The notes under the pieces are model-generated. The model made no database searches. It was not told the origin of the DNA and was given only the letters and a program-made list of their open reading frames with translations. Source: Nectonema munidae (taxonomy: Eukaryota; Nematomorpha; Nectonematoida; Nectonematidae). From it: a DNA stretch of 64,000 nucleotides. Positions 54,405 through 64,000 of the stretch are shown here, piece after piece; within the stretch, counting starts at the first letter, position 1; each line of letters opens with the position of its first letter. The position numbers and the translations under genes are program-made. The DNA lies in contig JAUIRK010000768.1 of assembly GCA_030549495.1 (NCBI GenBank), positions 1 through 64,000 of the forward strand, written 5' to 3'.

Positions 54405-56790
54405 GGACAGATATAAATTTATCATTTGTTCAATATTTTTTACCTAATGAAATTATAGTCTATAGATTAAAATGATAAGCCTTTAATACATTTGGTTAAT
54501 CTATCAAAGTATAGTAAAGTCAGCTGAGATTTTCGTTACGGAATCAACTTAACTAAAACTATATTAAATAATTATTTTAAAATATCTGCCTCATCTAATG
54601 TTGGAACAAAACTCGTTATTTTTAAGATTAAATCAGTTTTTTTTAAATATGACTCATTCTGGCTGTAAAATTTTGCTTTACACTGCACTTACCATAAAGT
54701 TTGCCTCAAGTTAAACCTATTTTAAACAATTTTTATACACAAGGCCACAAGGGTATAGTTTTTATGAAGCATATAGGTTCTAGTATTTCAGCATTAAGAA
54801 AGTCGATATTTTCCGGGATTAGAGTTTAAAAAGTTTCCAAAAATTTTATATTAGAAAATCCTCTGCGTCTTATTTTTTTGTAGTTAAATTTTCTTAAATT
54901 CTAAAATGTCTACTAAATTTTTGTCATAAGTAATTTATAAAAAAATTTCTAATTTATATTTTTTATTTTTTGATTTACTAATAACTCATAATTAATAAAT
55001 TAAATTTTTCATTTAAGCCTTTTAATTTTGTATAACTTTTTCAAATTTACACTTAGTTCTGTGACTTAATTATTACACATGCCCTATTTATTAAGGGGTG
55101 CATCTTTTATATTATTGGAGGGGGGGAGCTTTTTTTCTATAATTTTTAAATTTAAAAGAATTTTGTCTGAAATTCAACCGTAAAATAAGTAAAGTGGTGT
55201 CAAGTTTACTCACAAGTCAAAGAAGGCTATAAAATATTAAAAATTAAAAATGATTTGTTGAGCGAAAGGCCTACTTTATATTTATTATAATATATATTAC
55301 CCACTTTTTCATCATTTTTCATTATAATATTTTAAATGCAATTCCTTTTATCAATTTTGCAGTTTTATAGTCAGAAGTTTTTAAGGATCATAATTTAGAA
55401 ATTCAGTGTTGTAAAATATATACAACTTCCTATAATATCAATTAATAATCTTGGTTATATATTTTTAATATTTTTTTTATTATCTTTTATTGTTTTTTCG
55501 CTCTTCATTTCAATTCCCTGAGTACTTACATCAATAGTTTTACGGGATTATATTGTTGGAAAAGTGGTAACTATAAATTCAAGCATAGTATAGTTTAAAT
55601 TAATAAATTATTCTAATTACATTGATCGGCCTAATATTTATTTATATTACTATTAGAAATATAATAAAGTCTTTATTCGAAATTTCTTAAATGATAACTT
55701 TTCAACCACTATGGTCATCAAAAGATATTTATTACCATCTGGAGAAGAATGGTGTTGAGTTGTAGGAATTGGAGTAAAATGTGCAAGAAAAAACTTTACT
55801 AATGAAAATATAGGGTGATTTTTTTTATAAGCAACAGAGTTGATAATTGTTCGCGCGTCAAAAATCAGGCAATTTGCTTAGCAACCCCAGGCCTTAAATT
55901 TTTAGAATTGTAAACAACATCGCCTTCATTTCTCCCATTTTCAAGAAATAAGACTCATTTTAAGTTAATTTAATTATTTTTAATATAATTTAATAAAAAA
56001 TAATGTTAATCGACTTCAGGCCTTACGAGCCTACGCCTGATCCAGAAAATGAAGTTGCTTATAAAAAAAGGAGTATGTTATTTATGTAATAGACATATAA
56101 ATTATAGAATAAAGACTTTTTATGATTTCTATTAACTTTTTTTTTTTATATATTCCACATCTTTTCATTGACTGAGCGCTCCTTCATCTTTATATTTCTA
56201 GTAAATATTAAATAAGAACTTTTAGGAGTCAGAATCGACAAAACTTTAAAATTTTAAACATACCAATGTTTATCTCTGCACTAAAAATAATAATGCATGC
56301 GTATCTAAATCAAAGTCCAAATTCTCATTTAAATAAAATTTGAGATGAAAAGGCAAATCTCTTCACAACCAAATTTTTAGCAGCTTAAAGTAACAACAAA
56401 CTCTTTTATCTAATTAACTATATTTTAAATAAATATATGCATACAGAAATATAGGAAAAACATATAGATACAGAAATAACACACAATCTCTTTTCCCATA
56501 TTCAAAAATATTTTGAAAAGTCAATTGGAAATTGCATTCCTTACCTCAATTGGGAAGGGGTATCTGATGGCTAGTATACGCGCTGGTTAACACCCTGATT
56601 GGCTAGTTAATTCGCTAATAAATTTGTTTTGGCAAATTTAATTACCTGTAGCCAAATTATCTGGAATCTAGTAACTAAAATAAAATTGTCCAGCTTTATT
56701 TTACTTATAGAAATTGTTAACCAATATTTCTAGCGCTACGCTCTTTATCAAAGTCATCAAGGAACTAGAGTGAAATGTAATAAAAACTGA
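54405..56790. other. Non-coding AT-rich stretch
   Basis: Only short AT-rich runs and a G-run at about 55120. No ORF or repeat is supported. Confidence 0.5.
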
Positions 56791-56797
56791 AATATTT

Positions 56798-56803
56798 TTT
56801 ATT
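56798..56803 (-). terminator. Collagen gene polyadenylation signal
   Basis: AATAAA on the minus strand about 78 bases beyond the collagen stop codon; a second lies at 56700-56695. Confidence 0.5.
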
Positions 56804-56880
56804 GAAATTATCAATTAGATATTGGAATTTAAGTTTATAAGCTTTTGAGGATGAAAAAACGTATTGATGGAAGCAAAGTT

Positions 56881-59541
56881 TCAATGCGAACACACACAGC
56901 ATGCCAACTCTCTACCATCTTTGTAGCTCTGTGGTAAATTTCCACTCTTTACTTCCACCAAGTACAACGCCGCACCATCTCCGGGAGTAGCGTTGTTATC
57001 ATATTCCGCGTCTTCATCGACACATATGTACGTGGCTCTACTCAGCTCTTCATTTGCGGACATGATGTAGCCACTATATTCCAGTTCCCAGTTAGAAGGA
57101 CAGGAAGTGAAGCCAGGGAACATAAATTGGTCAGGACGTGGGATGCAGCATAGAGCGCAGACCCCCACGTGAAATTTGTGTCCTTTACGCGCCAGTGGTG
57201 AGTGCTCATCGTAGATACGGTATTCGGCTCCGTAAATCGTTGCTCTTGACTGGAAGCCATCTTCTTGGTATTTGAATTCAGGATTTTGAGGAAGGCATTG
57301 GTAGTCATAGCCGGAGCCGGAGAAAAAGTAGTGTCCTCCTGAGACATAGCCTTGATAAATGGTTTCTGCGTCGTTCGTTCTTGATGACGTTCCACAAACT
57401 CTCTTTCCCCAATGAATATAGCACACTGAATATTCCTTATCCACATTTCCTTGAGAATAATAACTATTCGAACTTCCTCCTGTTCCATAGTAACTACTTG
57501 AACTTGCACCTTGACTATAGTAATTGTTTGAACTCTGACCTCGTGCGTTATAATCTGAACTGCTGTATCCTCTTTGGTCATATGCACTACTGCCTTGTCT
57601 ATTATCACTTGAGCCACCACCACCACCACCACCACTATAATCAACACTACCGGATTCACAAAAGTTGCACACACCTGGCTCACCATCAGCCCCAGGAGCA
57701 CCGTCTTGTCCGGGATGACCATCTATTCCATTTGGACCAGATTCACCATCATCTCCTGGTTCTCCTCTTGCTCCTTGTGTTCCAGGAGATCCATCTCTTC
57801 CTGGCCTGCCTGGTTGCCCCTTAGATCCTTTGGGACCTGGCCGACCTGGTTTTCCATCCCTTCCTGCTTTTCCATCTTCTCCAGGGGGTCCAGGAGGTCC
57901 TCTTGGACCCGGCTCTCCTCTTCTTCCCGGCTTACCGGATTCACCAGGTTCGCCGTCTCTGCCTGGTGATCCATTACTTCCCCTTTCTCCTGGTTCTCCG
58001 CGGGGTCCCGGTCTTCCTGGATTTCCATCTTTGCCTGGGAGTCCATCATTACCAGCCCTGCCATCATTTCCTTTATTTCCTGGAGAACCAGGATGTCCAT
58101 CTTTGCCTGGAGATCCGGGAAGCCCTTGTTTTCCTGGTCTTCCCGGTATTCCGTCATTGCCGGGTTTTCCTGGCTTTCCAGCTCTGCCGTCAATTCCATC
58201 TCTACCGGGATATCCATCATTTCCAGGAAGTCCGGGGGGACCTCTTGGGCCTTTTTCTCCTGGGGAACCAGGTAAACCATCTAACCCAGGAGCTCCTGTT
58301 TTGCCATCTTTTCCTGGAGAGCCATCTAAACCAGGGTTGCCTGGCTCTCCATCCTTGCCCTGTAGGCCTGGCAGACCTGGTTTACCTTTTTTACCCGGCT
58401 TTCCATCTCTACCTGGAATTCCATCAATGCCTGGTTTTCCATCTTTTCCTGAAAAACCATCTTCCCCATCCTTACCATGTAAACCATCTCTTCCTGGGGG
58501 TCCCGGTGGTCCATTTTTCCCTGGTTTCCCATCAACACCTGGATTCCCAGGTAAACCGTCTTTGCCATCTTTACCGGGATTTCCAGGGTTTCCGGGAGTA
58601 CCGTTATCACCAGGTGGTCCCTGAGGACCTGTTTCACCAGGACTTCCAGGTACTCCATCTTTACCCGGTTGTCCAGATTTTCCATCTCTTCCTGGAATGC
58701 CATCAGGCCCAGGTCTCCCTGATTTTCCATCACTTCCTGGTTTTCCAGGTTGACCTAGCTTTCCTGGGCTTCCGGGTGAACCGTCCTTTCCTGGCAAGCC
58801 GTCATTGCCTGGATCACCTGGATCACCATCTTTTCCTGGTAATCCAGGCTTTCCATCAGGTCCTGGAGGACCGGGGGGTCCTTGGGGACCCGGTCTTCCC
58901 GGAGTTCCATCTCGTCCTGGGTTTCCATCTTGTCCAGGTCTTCCGGATCTACCATCCCTTCCTGGTTCACCATCTCTTCCTGGATGTCCTGCTGGACCTG
59001 GGGACCCTGGTTTCCCATCTTTACACGCTTTGCATTTTTTTTCATAATCCCCTGCTGGATATGTTCGCTTATTTCTGATCAACATTTTTCCCAATTTAAA
59101 TTCATTTTTGGAATGCAAATTTTTAATTTTAGAAAACTTTTTCATACCTGCATCTTTTAGATAGCTCTTCGTTTTTTCCACTTCCTTTTCCTTTTCGTTA
59201 GCAAGGATGCTTTCGTCTGGAGTAGGAATTGCAAAAAACTTAACATCTTTTTTATCTTTGTTTTCTTTAGGCAAGTATTTCAAAATGAGTTCTTGATCAG
59301 AAGAATCAGATAATTCTGCTTTTAGGCGTTCTATCAGAATAGCTTGTTGATTTTTAACACTGTTCACTTGTAAAAAAAATAATGGAAACACGACGCAGCA
59401 AGCAAGAGTAGCAAGGATGAAGCATGTGAAGGCGAATATAGTTACAAAAGAACTTGGTTCATCATTATCTTCGTTATCTTTCTTTGCTTTTCGTTCTTCA
59501 GCTAATATTTTTAGTTTGTCGTCATCATAAGGAAGAGACAT
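56881..59541 (-). CDS. Transmembrane collagen with short-chain collagen C4/spongin-like C-terminal domain
   Basis: Single-exon protein of 886 residues from [11 protein letters not shown] (AAAATG context); an in-frame ATG at 59640 would add 33 residues and disturb the N-terminus. It is a type II membrane protein: charged cytoplasmic start, membrane span at about 32-58, amphipathic stretch (63-93), furin-type site RNKR (156-159), CKAC (170-173), uninterrupted Gly-X-Y from about 176 to 622 (about 149 triplets, rich in GKDG, GRDG, GPPGPPG), then CNFC, a Gly/Ser/Tyr linker, and a C-terminal domain from about 705 with [59 protein letters not shown] and [11 protein letters not shown]. That domain matches sponge short-chain collagen C4. 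Membrane span, furin-like site and CxxC pairs recall nematode cuticle collagens. It likely trimerises, is shed, and builds extracellular matrix or cuticle. Confidence 0.9.
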   Translation of the reverse strand: MSLPYDDDKLKILAEERKAKKDNEDNDEPSSFVTIFAFTCFILATLACCVVFPLFFLQVNSVKNQQAILIERLKAELSDSSDQELILKYLPKENKDKKDVKFFAIPTPDESILANEKEKEVEKTKSYLKDAGMKKFSKIKNLHSKNEFKLGKMLIRNKRTYPAGDYEKKCKACKDGKPGSPGPAGHPGRDGEPGRDGRSGRPGQDGNPGRDGTPGRPGPQGPPGPPGPDGKPGLPGKDGDPGDPGNDGLPGKDGSPGSPGKLGQPGKPGSDGKSGRPGPDGIPGRDGKSGQPGKDGVPGSPGETGPQGPPGDNGTPGNPGNPGKDGKDGLPGNPGVDGKPGKNGPPGPPGRDGLHGKDGEDGFSGKDGKPGIDGIPGRDGKPGKKGKPGLPGLQGKDGEPGNPGLDGSPGKDGKTGAPGLDGLPGSPGEKGPRGPPGLPGNDGYPGRDGIDGRAGKPGKPGNDGIPGRPGKQGLPGSPGKDGHPGSPGNKGNDGRAGNDGLPGKDGNPGRPGPRGEPGERGSNGSPGRDGEPGESGKPGRRGEPGPRGPPGPPGEDGKAGRDGKPGRPGPKGSKGQPGRPGRDGSPGTQGARGEPGDDGESGPNGIDGHPGQDGAPGADGEPGVCNFCESGSVDYSGGGGGGGSSDNRQGSSAYDQRGYSSSDYNARGQSSNNYYSQGASSSSYYGTGGSSNSYYSQGNVDKEYSVCYIHWGKRVCGTSSRTNDAETIYQGYVSGGHYFFSGSGYDYQCLPQNPEFKYQEDGFQSRATIYGAEYRIYDEHSPLARKGHKFHVGVCALCCIPRPDQFMFPGFTSCPSNWELEYSGYIMSANEELSRATYICVDEDAEYDNNATPGDGAALYLVEVKSGNLPQSYKDGRELACCVCSH

Positions 59542-59659
59542 TTTAAAAATATGTAAATTCACTTTCACAAAGTTTATTTTATTTTTATTCAATTCCAAAT
59601 GACCTACTGACACAAAAAAATGAGGCATGCTTTTTTGCATTCACTGAAGCTGCCAAATA

Positions 59660-61990
59660 TGACCTACATTTCAAATTAGGCTTTTACTGATAGAGTTTTT
59701 GCTTTCTCAAAACATATCCTTACATGTACTTTTTGATATACTCTTTTCACCTTTACTTTCGCTTATAATGCTTATTTACTTCTGGATAATATAACTCTGT
59801 ATTTCTCTATTAAATAGCCTTCAGTTCAAAGAGTTTTTGAGATTTCGTTGACAAACAAAACGAGTTTTGTCTTTAGAACTGAAATTATACAGCTACCTTA
59901 TGTAGTCGCTCTTAACCATAAGTTGGAGTCCACTTATGTAGTCAGCAGTGCAATATGGTGGTTGTCATGTCTGTTCGCTGTTAATACACTTACCAATTGC
60001 CGCTGTCGCAACCATGTGAGCGAGCACCTTTGGAGGGAAAAGTCTTCACTGAGTAAATTTTTTTTACTGACACATTATGCTTACAATTTTAGAATGTTAC
60101 CTAGGGATAAAGAACAATAAAAACAACCAAATTTCGTCCACGTCCAAAATGAGATTTCTTTGAAAGCCCAAAATATTTCATCGTGAATGAAACTGTTTGT
60201 TAATACTTTATGTACATCTTTATGCTTATTTGACTAATGAAATTACTTGCTTAGTTGGTTAGACACTTTTTTAGTTTCTTGATAATAATAATTATATTAA
60301 TGTTATTTAGTGAAATCTAGTTTTGGCTGTCTACAAACTCTCGTGTAGACATTTCAAAATGGACACCTCATCCTTTTCCCAAGATTAAGGCTTTGTATTG
60401 AAACTCTTTATCAGAATAGACACACTTTATTCAAATCCTTGGACATAAAATTTACTACATCATCTATTTTTAGAGAATGATAAAAGCACAAATGTTAGCT
60501 TGAGTATAATATGTTAGTTGATATATAATAAATTCATAGTGGTGATGAAACTTATGATAAACACCGAACCTGTGAAATCCAAATTTTAGGAGGAAGACAC
60601 GGGTTTAAAATTTAAATGATATTTCTGGTTGGGTTTTGATAGACTAGAAAAAATTTTCGCGTCGGTTTAATGTGAGAGAAAACATATGGTGCATATCTCT
60701 TGTATATGACATCTGCGCAGTGATAAAATTTTCACGAACGCTTAAAATATTTCACCATCCCTGAATTTTATATTACTTATTACTCCCTTATCTATCTTCC
60801 CAGTGTGCTTTTTTGCCATTATTAATCCGAAAAATGTTCACTAGCAATGTTCGGATCTCCTTAGTTTCGGCCCTAAGATTTGGTTTATAAATAAAGTTAC
60901 TTAGAAATAAAGCTTGAATTATATAATATTTAAAATAACATTTGTTAAAAAATGAAACCTAGTTTTTGTGAAAAATCGAGAGAAAATCTTATTTTTTTTC
61001 CTTCAACAACTTTCAATGCGTTTTCCCTTACTTTTAACATATAAAAATAATAAAACTCTTTATATTATTTATTTTATTTTTGGATCATATCTGATTCTAA
61101 TTCAGTATACTTTTAATTTTAATGTGTGAACTAACCTACAAATAAACGCGTTTACAATCAGAATCGCGTCATATCTAATGTAAGCAGGAGATTTGTATTT
61201 AAAAGCATTCATAAACCCAGACGCTTTTATTTTTGTAAAGTCAACAATAATCGACTCTGGTAGTTTACCCTTTAACTAATGAGTTTTTATGACTTTTTAG
61301 ATGTCCCTTTTTACAATCATTAACTCTTGCAAATATTTGCTTCCTTTTGATTTAGTTAAAACTATTTTCCTCGACTTATATTCTGATTGATCCAAGGATT
61401 CGCCAATTTTTGAAAACTTTTCATTGGCTTACTAATATCATCCTAGAGATTAATCCCAATTGTAGAGAGAACATTTATTCTGACAGAATTCATTTCAAAT
61501 TTCCTAAATCATTCAATATAGAATTTTGATATCTTGAATATCGACTCTATTAATATTTTTCATCTCTCATTTTTTGCTTAGCATTTATTTCTTAATTTTG
61601 CTCAATTATTATCATAAAATAAATGTGTGCAAAATCAAAGTAATAAATTAGTGTGTACATGGCTCGGTTTAGGCTGCTTGTCCAAAAGCTTTACTTTCAA
61701 TATTTGTCTTGTCCTTTTTCTACTGGACCAGGGTAACTTCTCCTTTCTTATATGCATATGGTGATTCAAATGTCTCTACACATTTTGTCATCATTATTTT
61801 ATCAAAGAACGCAAGAAAGGTTCCCTTTTGCTTATGCTACATACCGTTTTCTATCTCGTTAACGTAAATGAATAATTAGACCCTTCTAATGCAAAGCAGA
61901 TTTTTGGGGATTCGGAGGCAAAATATTCGACGCCGACTCCTAGTAGTGAATAACCGTCATAAAGCGGTCTTTAGGATCCAAAGTATACAC
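59660..61990. other. Non-coding stretch upstream of the collagen gene
   Basis: An initiator-like TCAGTA on the minus strand (about 59691-59686) could mark the collagen start site, but no TATA box lies at the right distance. A 90-codon plus-strand frame (59848-60120) is unrecognised. Confidence 0.4.
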
Positions 61991-62002
61991 CCGCCTTATA
62001 GA

Positions 62003-62132
62003 TCGCGGGAGTAAGGTTGGTTAGATATTGGGTTGCGATAACTCAAGGTCTTGGCTTCGATCCTGCATCAAGCCCACCTTCCTCATAGTTCAATACAAAC
62101 GGCCCAATTGTGCCTTCTCGATGAAAACACTT
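62003..62132 (+). mobile_element. tRNA-derived SINE, copy 5
   Basis: A-box region GGTTGGTTAGATATTGG (about 62015-62031), B-box-like GGCTTCGATCC (62053-62063), then CATCAAGCCCACCTTCCTC, TTCAATACAAACGGCCCAAT and GTGCCTTCTCGATGAAAACA. Of the five copies it is the most complete match to copy 1. Confidence 0.7.
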
Positions 62133-62139
62133 ACTCACA

Positions 62140-63440
62140 AGTATGAGCGAATGAATACGCTTACCGCGGATACACAAGCCTAATAGCATCTCATTTTAGA
62201 GAAAAAATAAGAGTGTGTTTAGCTAGGGTTTACATATCAAGAGAAATAAATGAGTTCCCCGCTCTGCAATAAAAAGATTAAATCTTTCACCGTGATTAGA
62301 GTTAGGAAGGAGAAAGCCTATTGATTTCGTGGTAACATGTCTCGTTGGTTTTTGTGGGTAGAGGAGGATGATTTTGCTGTCAGCAGGAGTCAGATAGCGG
62401 GTAATATGAGCAGTTGAGTAGTCCGGTGAAAGCAAGGTAGCTCTGCTAAAAACAGTCTTAAAGAAGGTTGTAGTTATCCCAGCATTTTTGGATGACTTAT
62501 CCTGCATTTGCATCAAGATTTGCATTTTTTGAGAAATAAAGGGCAAATTTGATTGACACGTATAGTATTATTTTTAAATTCTAAATGCAAAAACTAAGTC
62601 CAGAAATGAAACCAGCATGGCCGATTTAGTATAAAAACATACATTTTATGTAAAATTTGAAGGAATATTTAATTAGATATATTTCTCATCAATCAAATTT
62701 TGATTGACATTTTCTAAAAAGTAAGCATGATTATTATTGATAAAATTATTTATATAATGTGTTAGGCGTTCAAAACTGTATATAATTATAAATTTTCAAA
62801 GAAGTATCTATTGTAGACCCTAAATTATAAGGTTAACTGCAGATAATTTCAAAATCTTGTTAAAAAATGTTAATTTTTTATTTTGATTGACAATTTTTGA
62901 CATGTGAGGCTCAATCAACTACCATAAAAATGCTATCAAAAGATGCAGCTAGCGATTTAAGGAAAAGTCAAGAAATGTGAAGGGATGATATGGTTCAGCT
63001 AATCGAAATCTAGAAAATACTCAAATTTCATAAGATTTATTATGCCCATTTTGAAAGTAAAGCAAAGGGAAGGAAACATAAAAGAGAGATAAAACGGATG
63101 CCTTTAAAGCACAATGTATCCACTCATGACCAGGCATGAAATGTCACAGTTGCGTTAATTAAATTAAATTGATAAATTACTGCGTGTTGCTTGTGTGAGA
63201 ATTTGTTTGCGAAGTTTATTTTCCGCCTAAATGATTTCATTTTAAGATGCAAAGTTTCTAAAAGTATTTTTTGTTTGACTGCTCAAAAAATCTTATTAAA
63301 ACATAGTAAGTATACATATTTCAACCTTGTACATAATTTTGATTTGCATAATCTATTTATGTTCTTTTTATGGTGTAAAATAAAAGATTGTTCACTTATA
63401 TGTGGACCTATATTAAATATAGGTATTGAGTATTGACACA
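62140..63440. other. Non-coding stretch with one unassigned ORF
   Basis: A minus-strand frame at 62223-62546 (107 codons) has a pyrimidine-rich coding strand like that of the LINE at the left edge of the window, but I could not match it to any family. Confidence 0.35.
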
Positions 63441-63452
63441 TTAACTTTAAAG

Positions 63453-63822
63453 CAAGGGCCTTTATTCAGCCATATAGGTCCGTAAAAAGTTTGATGAAAG
63501 CTATCGACCCCAAACAAGGATATTTAAGCATAAAAAGTGATAAAATTTTATTGACATGAATTATTTGATATCAAATACAAGTAGAGAAGCAAATTTTACG
63601 TAGATTCAAGAAGAAAAGAAAAAAGCCACCACTTGCTATGTATTCAAACTTTTTTTTAAAAGTTAGCCTTTTGTTTCAGTTATTTTTACACGTACAAATT
63701 GGTTGATTGTATATTCTCTCATTTTAAGTTTTTTTTACAAAAATGGAAAACTGTTCACGGACCCCTTGAGACACAGCCATGGATCACTCAGGGATCCGTG
63801 AACCCCGTGGTAAGAACCACTG
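63453..63822. mobile_element. Candidate hAT MITE, right end clear, left end tentative
   Basis: The right end read inwards is CAGTGGTTCTTACCACGGGG, followed by GTTCACGGATCCC, a classic hAT terminus. CTTTAAAG follows at 63823-63830 and also occurs at 63445-63452, just before CAAGGGCCTT. The left terminus matches only about half of the first ten bases, and CTTTAAAG also occurs at 63102-63109, so the left boundary is uncertain. Confidence 0.4.
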
Positions 63823-64000
63823 CTTTAAAGAATTAACTTGGGGATCTTTTTTGTATTGTTTTGGATAAAACAATTTTTATCGCTGGATCACCTATGCCAA
63901 AAAATTGTAATCAATTGTTGAAAAGTGAAAAAAGGTTTTAAAAACAATCAATGAAATTATTTTTTAATTGTTTTATAAAGCTTTAATGCTATTATTAATT

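Noticed and set aside
57042-59160. Long open frames of 60 to 391 codons on both strands over the collagen gene
   Set aside because: They arise because the nine-base periodic Gly-X-Y codon pattern keeps other frames open; they show repeats of the collagen code and no independent domain.
59848-60120. 90-codon plus-strand frame upstream of the collagen gene
   Set aside because: No recognisable domain and no sign of selection that I can see.
62223-62546. Minus-strand 107-codon frame with a pyrimidine-rich coding strand
   Set aside because: No motif could be recognised; it may be a LINE fragment, but I cannot support that.
1-64000. Search for LTR retrovirus-like elements, Polintons and CRISPR arrays
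   Set aside because: No integrase, protease, capsid or envelope signature, no long terminal direct repeats and no spaced short direct repeats were recognised.

Overview
The window looks like AT-rich nuclear DNA of an invertebrate animal. It has spliced genes with GT-AG introns, many decayed DNA transposons and LINEs, a tRNA-derived SINE family, and no operons or ribosome binding sites. I infer an arthropod, perhaps a copepod: the sponge-type short-chain collagen C-terminal domain and a TATA plus TCAGTC core promoter fit this. The species is not proven by anything visible here.

Four host genes are supported. (1) A plus-strand LRIG gene (22305-36559) with 14 recognisable coding exons: 15 leucine-rich repeats, a C-terminal LRR cap, three Ig domains, one membrane span and a cytoplasmic tail. 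The exon with signal peptide and LRR N-cap was not found. (2) SLC25A26, the mitochondrial S-adenosylmethionine (SAM) carrier, on the minus strand (43596-44438), tail-to-tail with LRIG. LRIG1 and SLC25A26 are also neighbours in human, so this may be very old microsynteny. (3) A minus-strand METTL3-like gene (47385-48764) that keeps the CCCH finger and much of the MT-A70 fold but has lost the DPPW catalytic motif and nearly all SAM-contact residues. It looks like a pseudo-methyltransferase. (4) A minus-strand single-exon transmembrane collagen (56881-59541) with a furin-like site, about 149 uninterrupted Gly-X-Y triplets and a spongin/short-chain collagen C4-like C-terminal domain.

Layout. 1-4.3 kb: R1/Jockey-type LINE, minus strand, running off the left edge. 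4.9-8.1 kb: decayed RTE-like LINE. 8.1-22.3 kb: mostly non-coding, with a hAT relic, a dispersed repeat whose second copy lies at 29 kb, a short hAT non-autonomous element with a perfect 8-bp target duplication, and a small palindromic MITE family. 22.3-36.9 kb: LRIG, with hAT and Tc1-like relics in its introns. 38-42 kb: two hAT elements, one complete at both ends with a perfect duplication. 42-44.4 kb: three SINE copies and SLC25A26. 45-46.1 kb: MULE and hAT relics. 47.4-48.8 kb: METTL3-like gene. 49-52 kb: a cluster of non-autonomous DNA elements, one carrying a 42-bp tandem array and one nested inside another. 53.2-54.4 kb: piggyBac relic. 56.9-59.5 kb: collagen. 59.6-64 kb: non-coding, with one SINE and a hAT-type terminus.

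No LTR retrovirus-like element, Polinton, CRISPR array, rRNA or bona fide tRNA gene was recognised.
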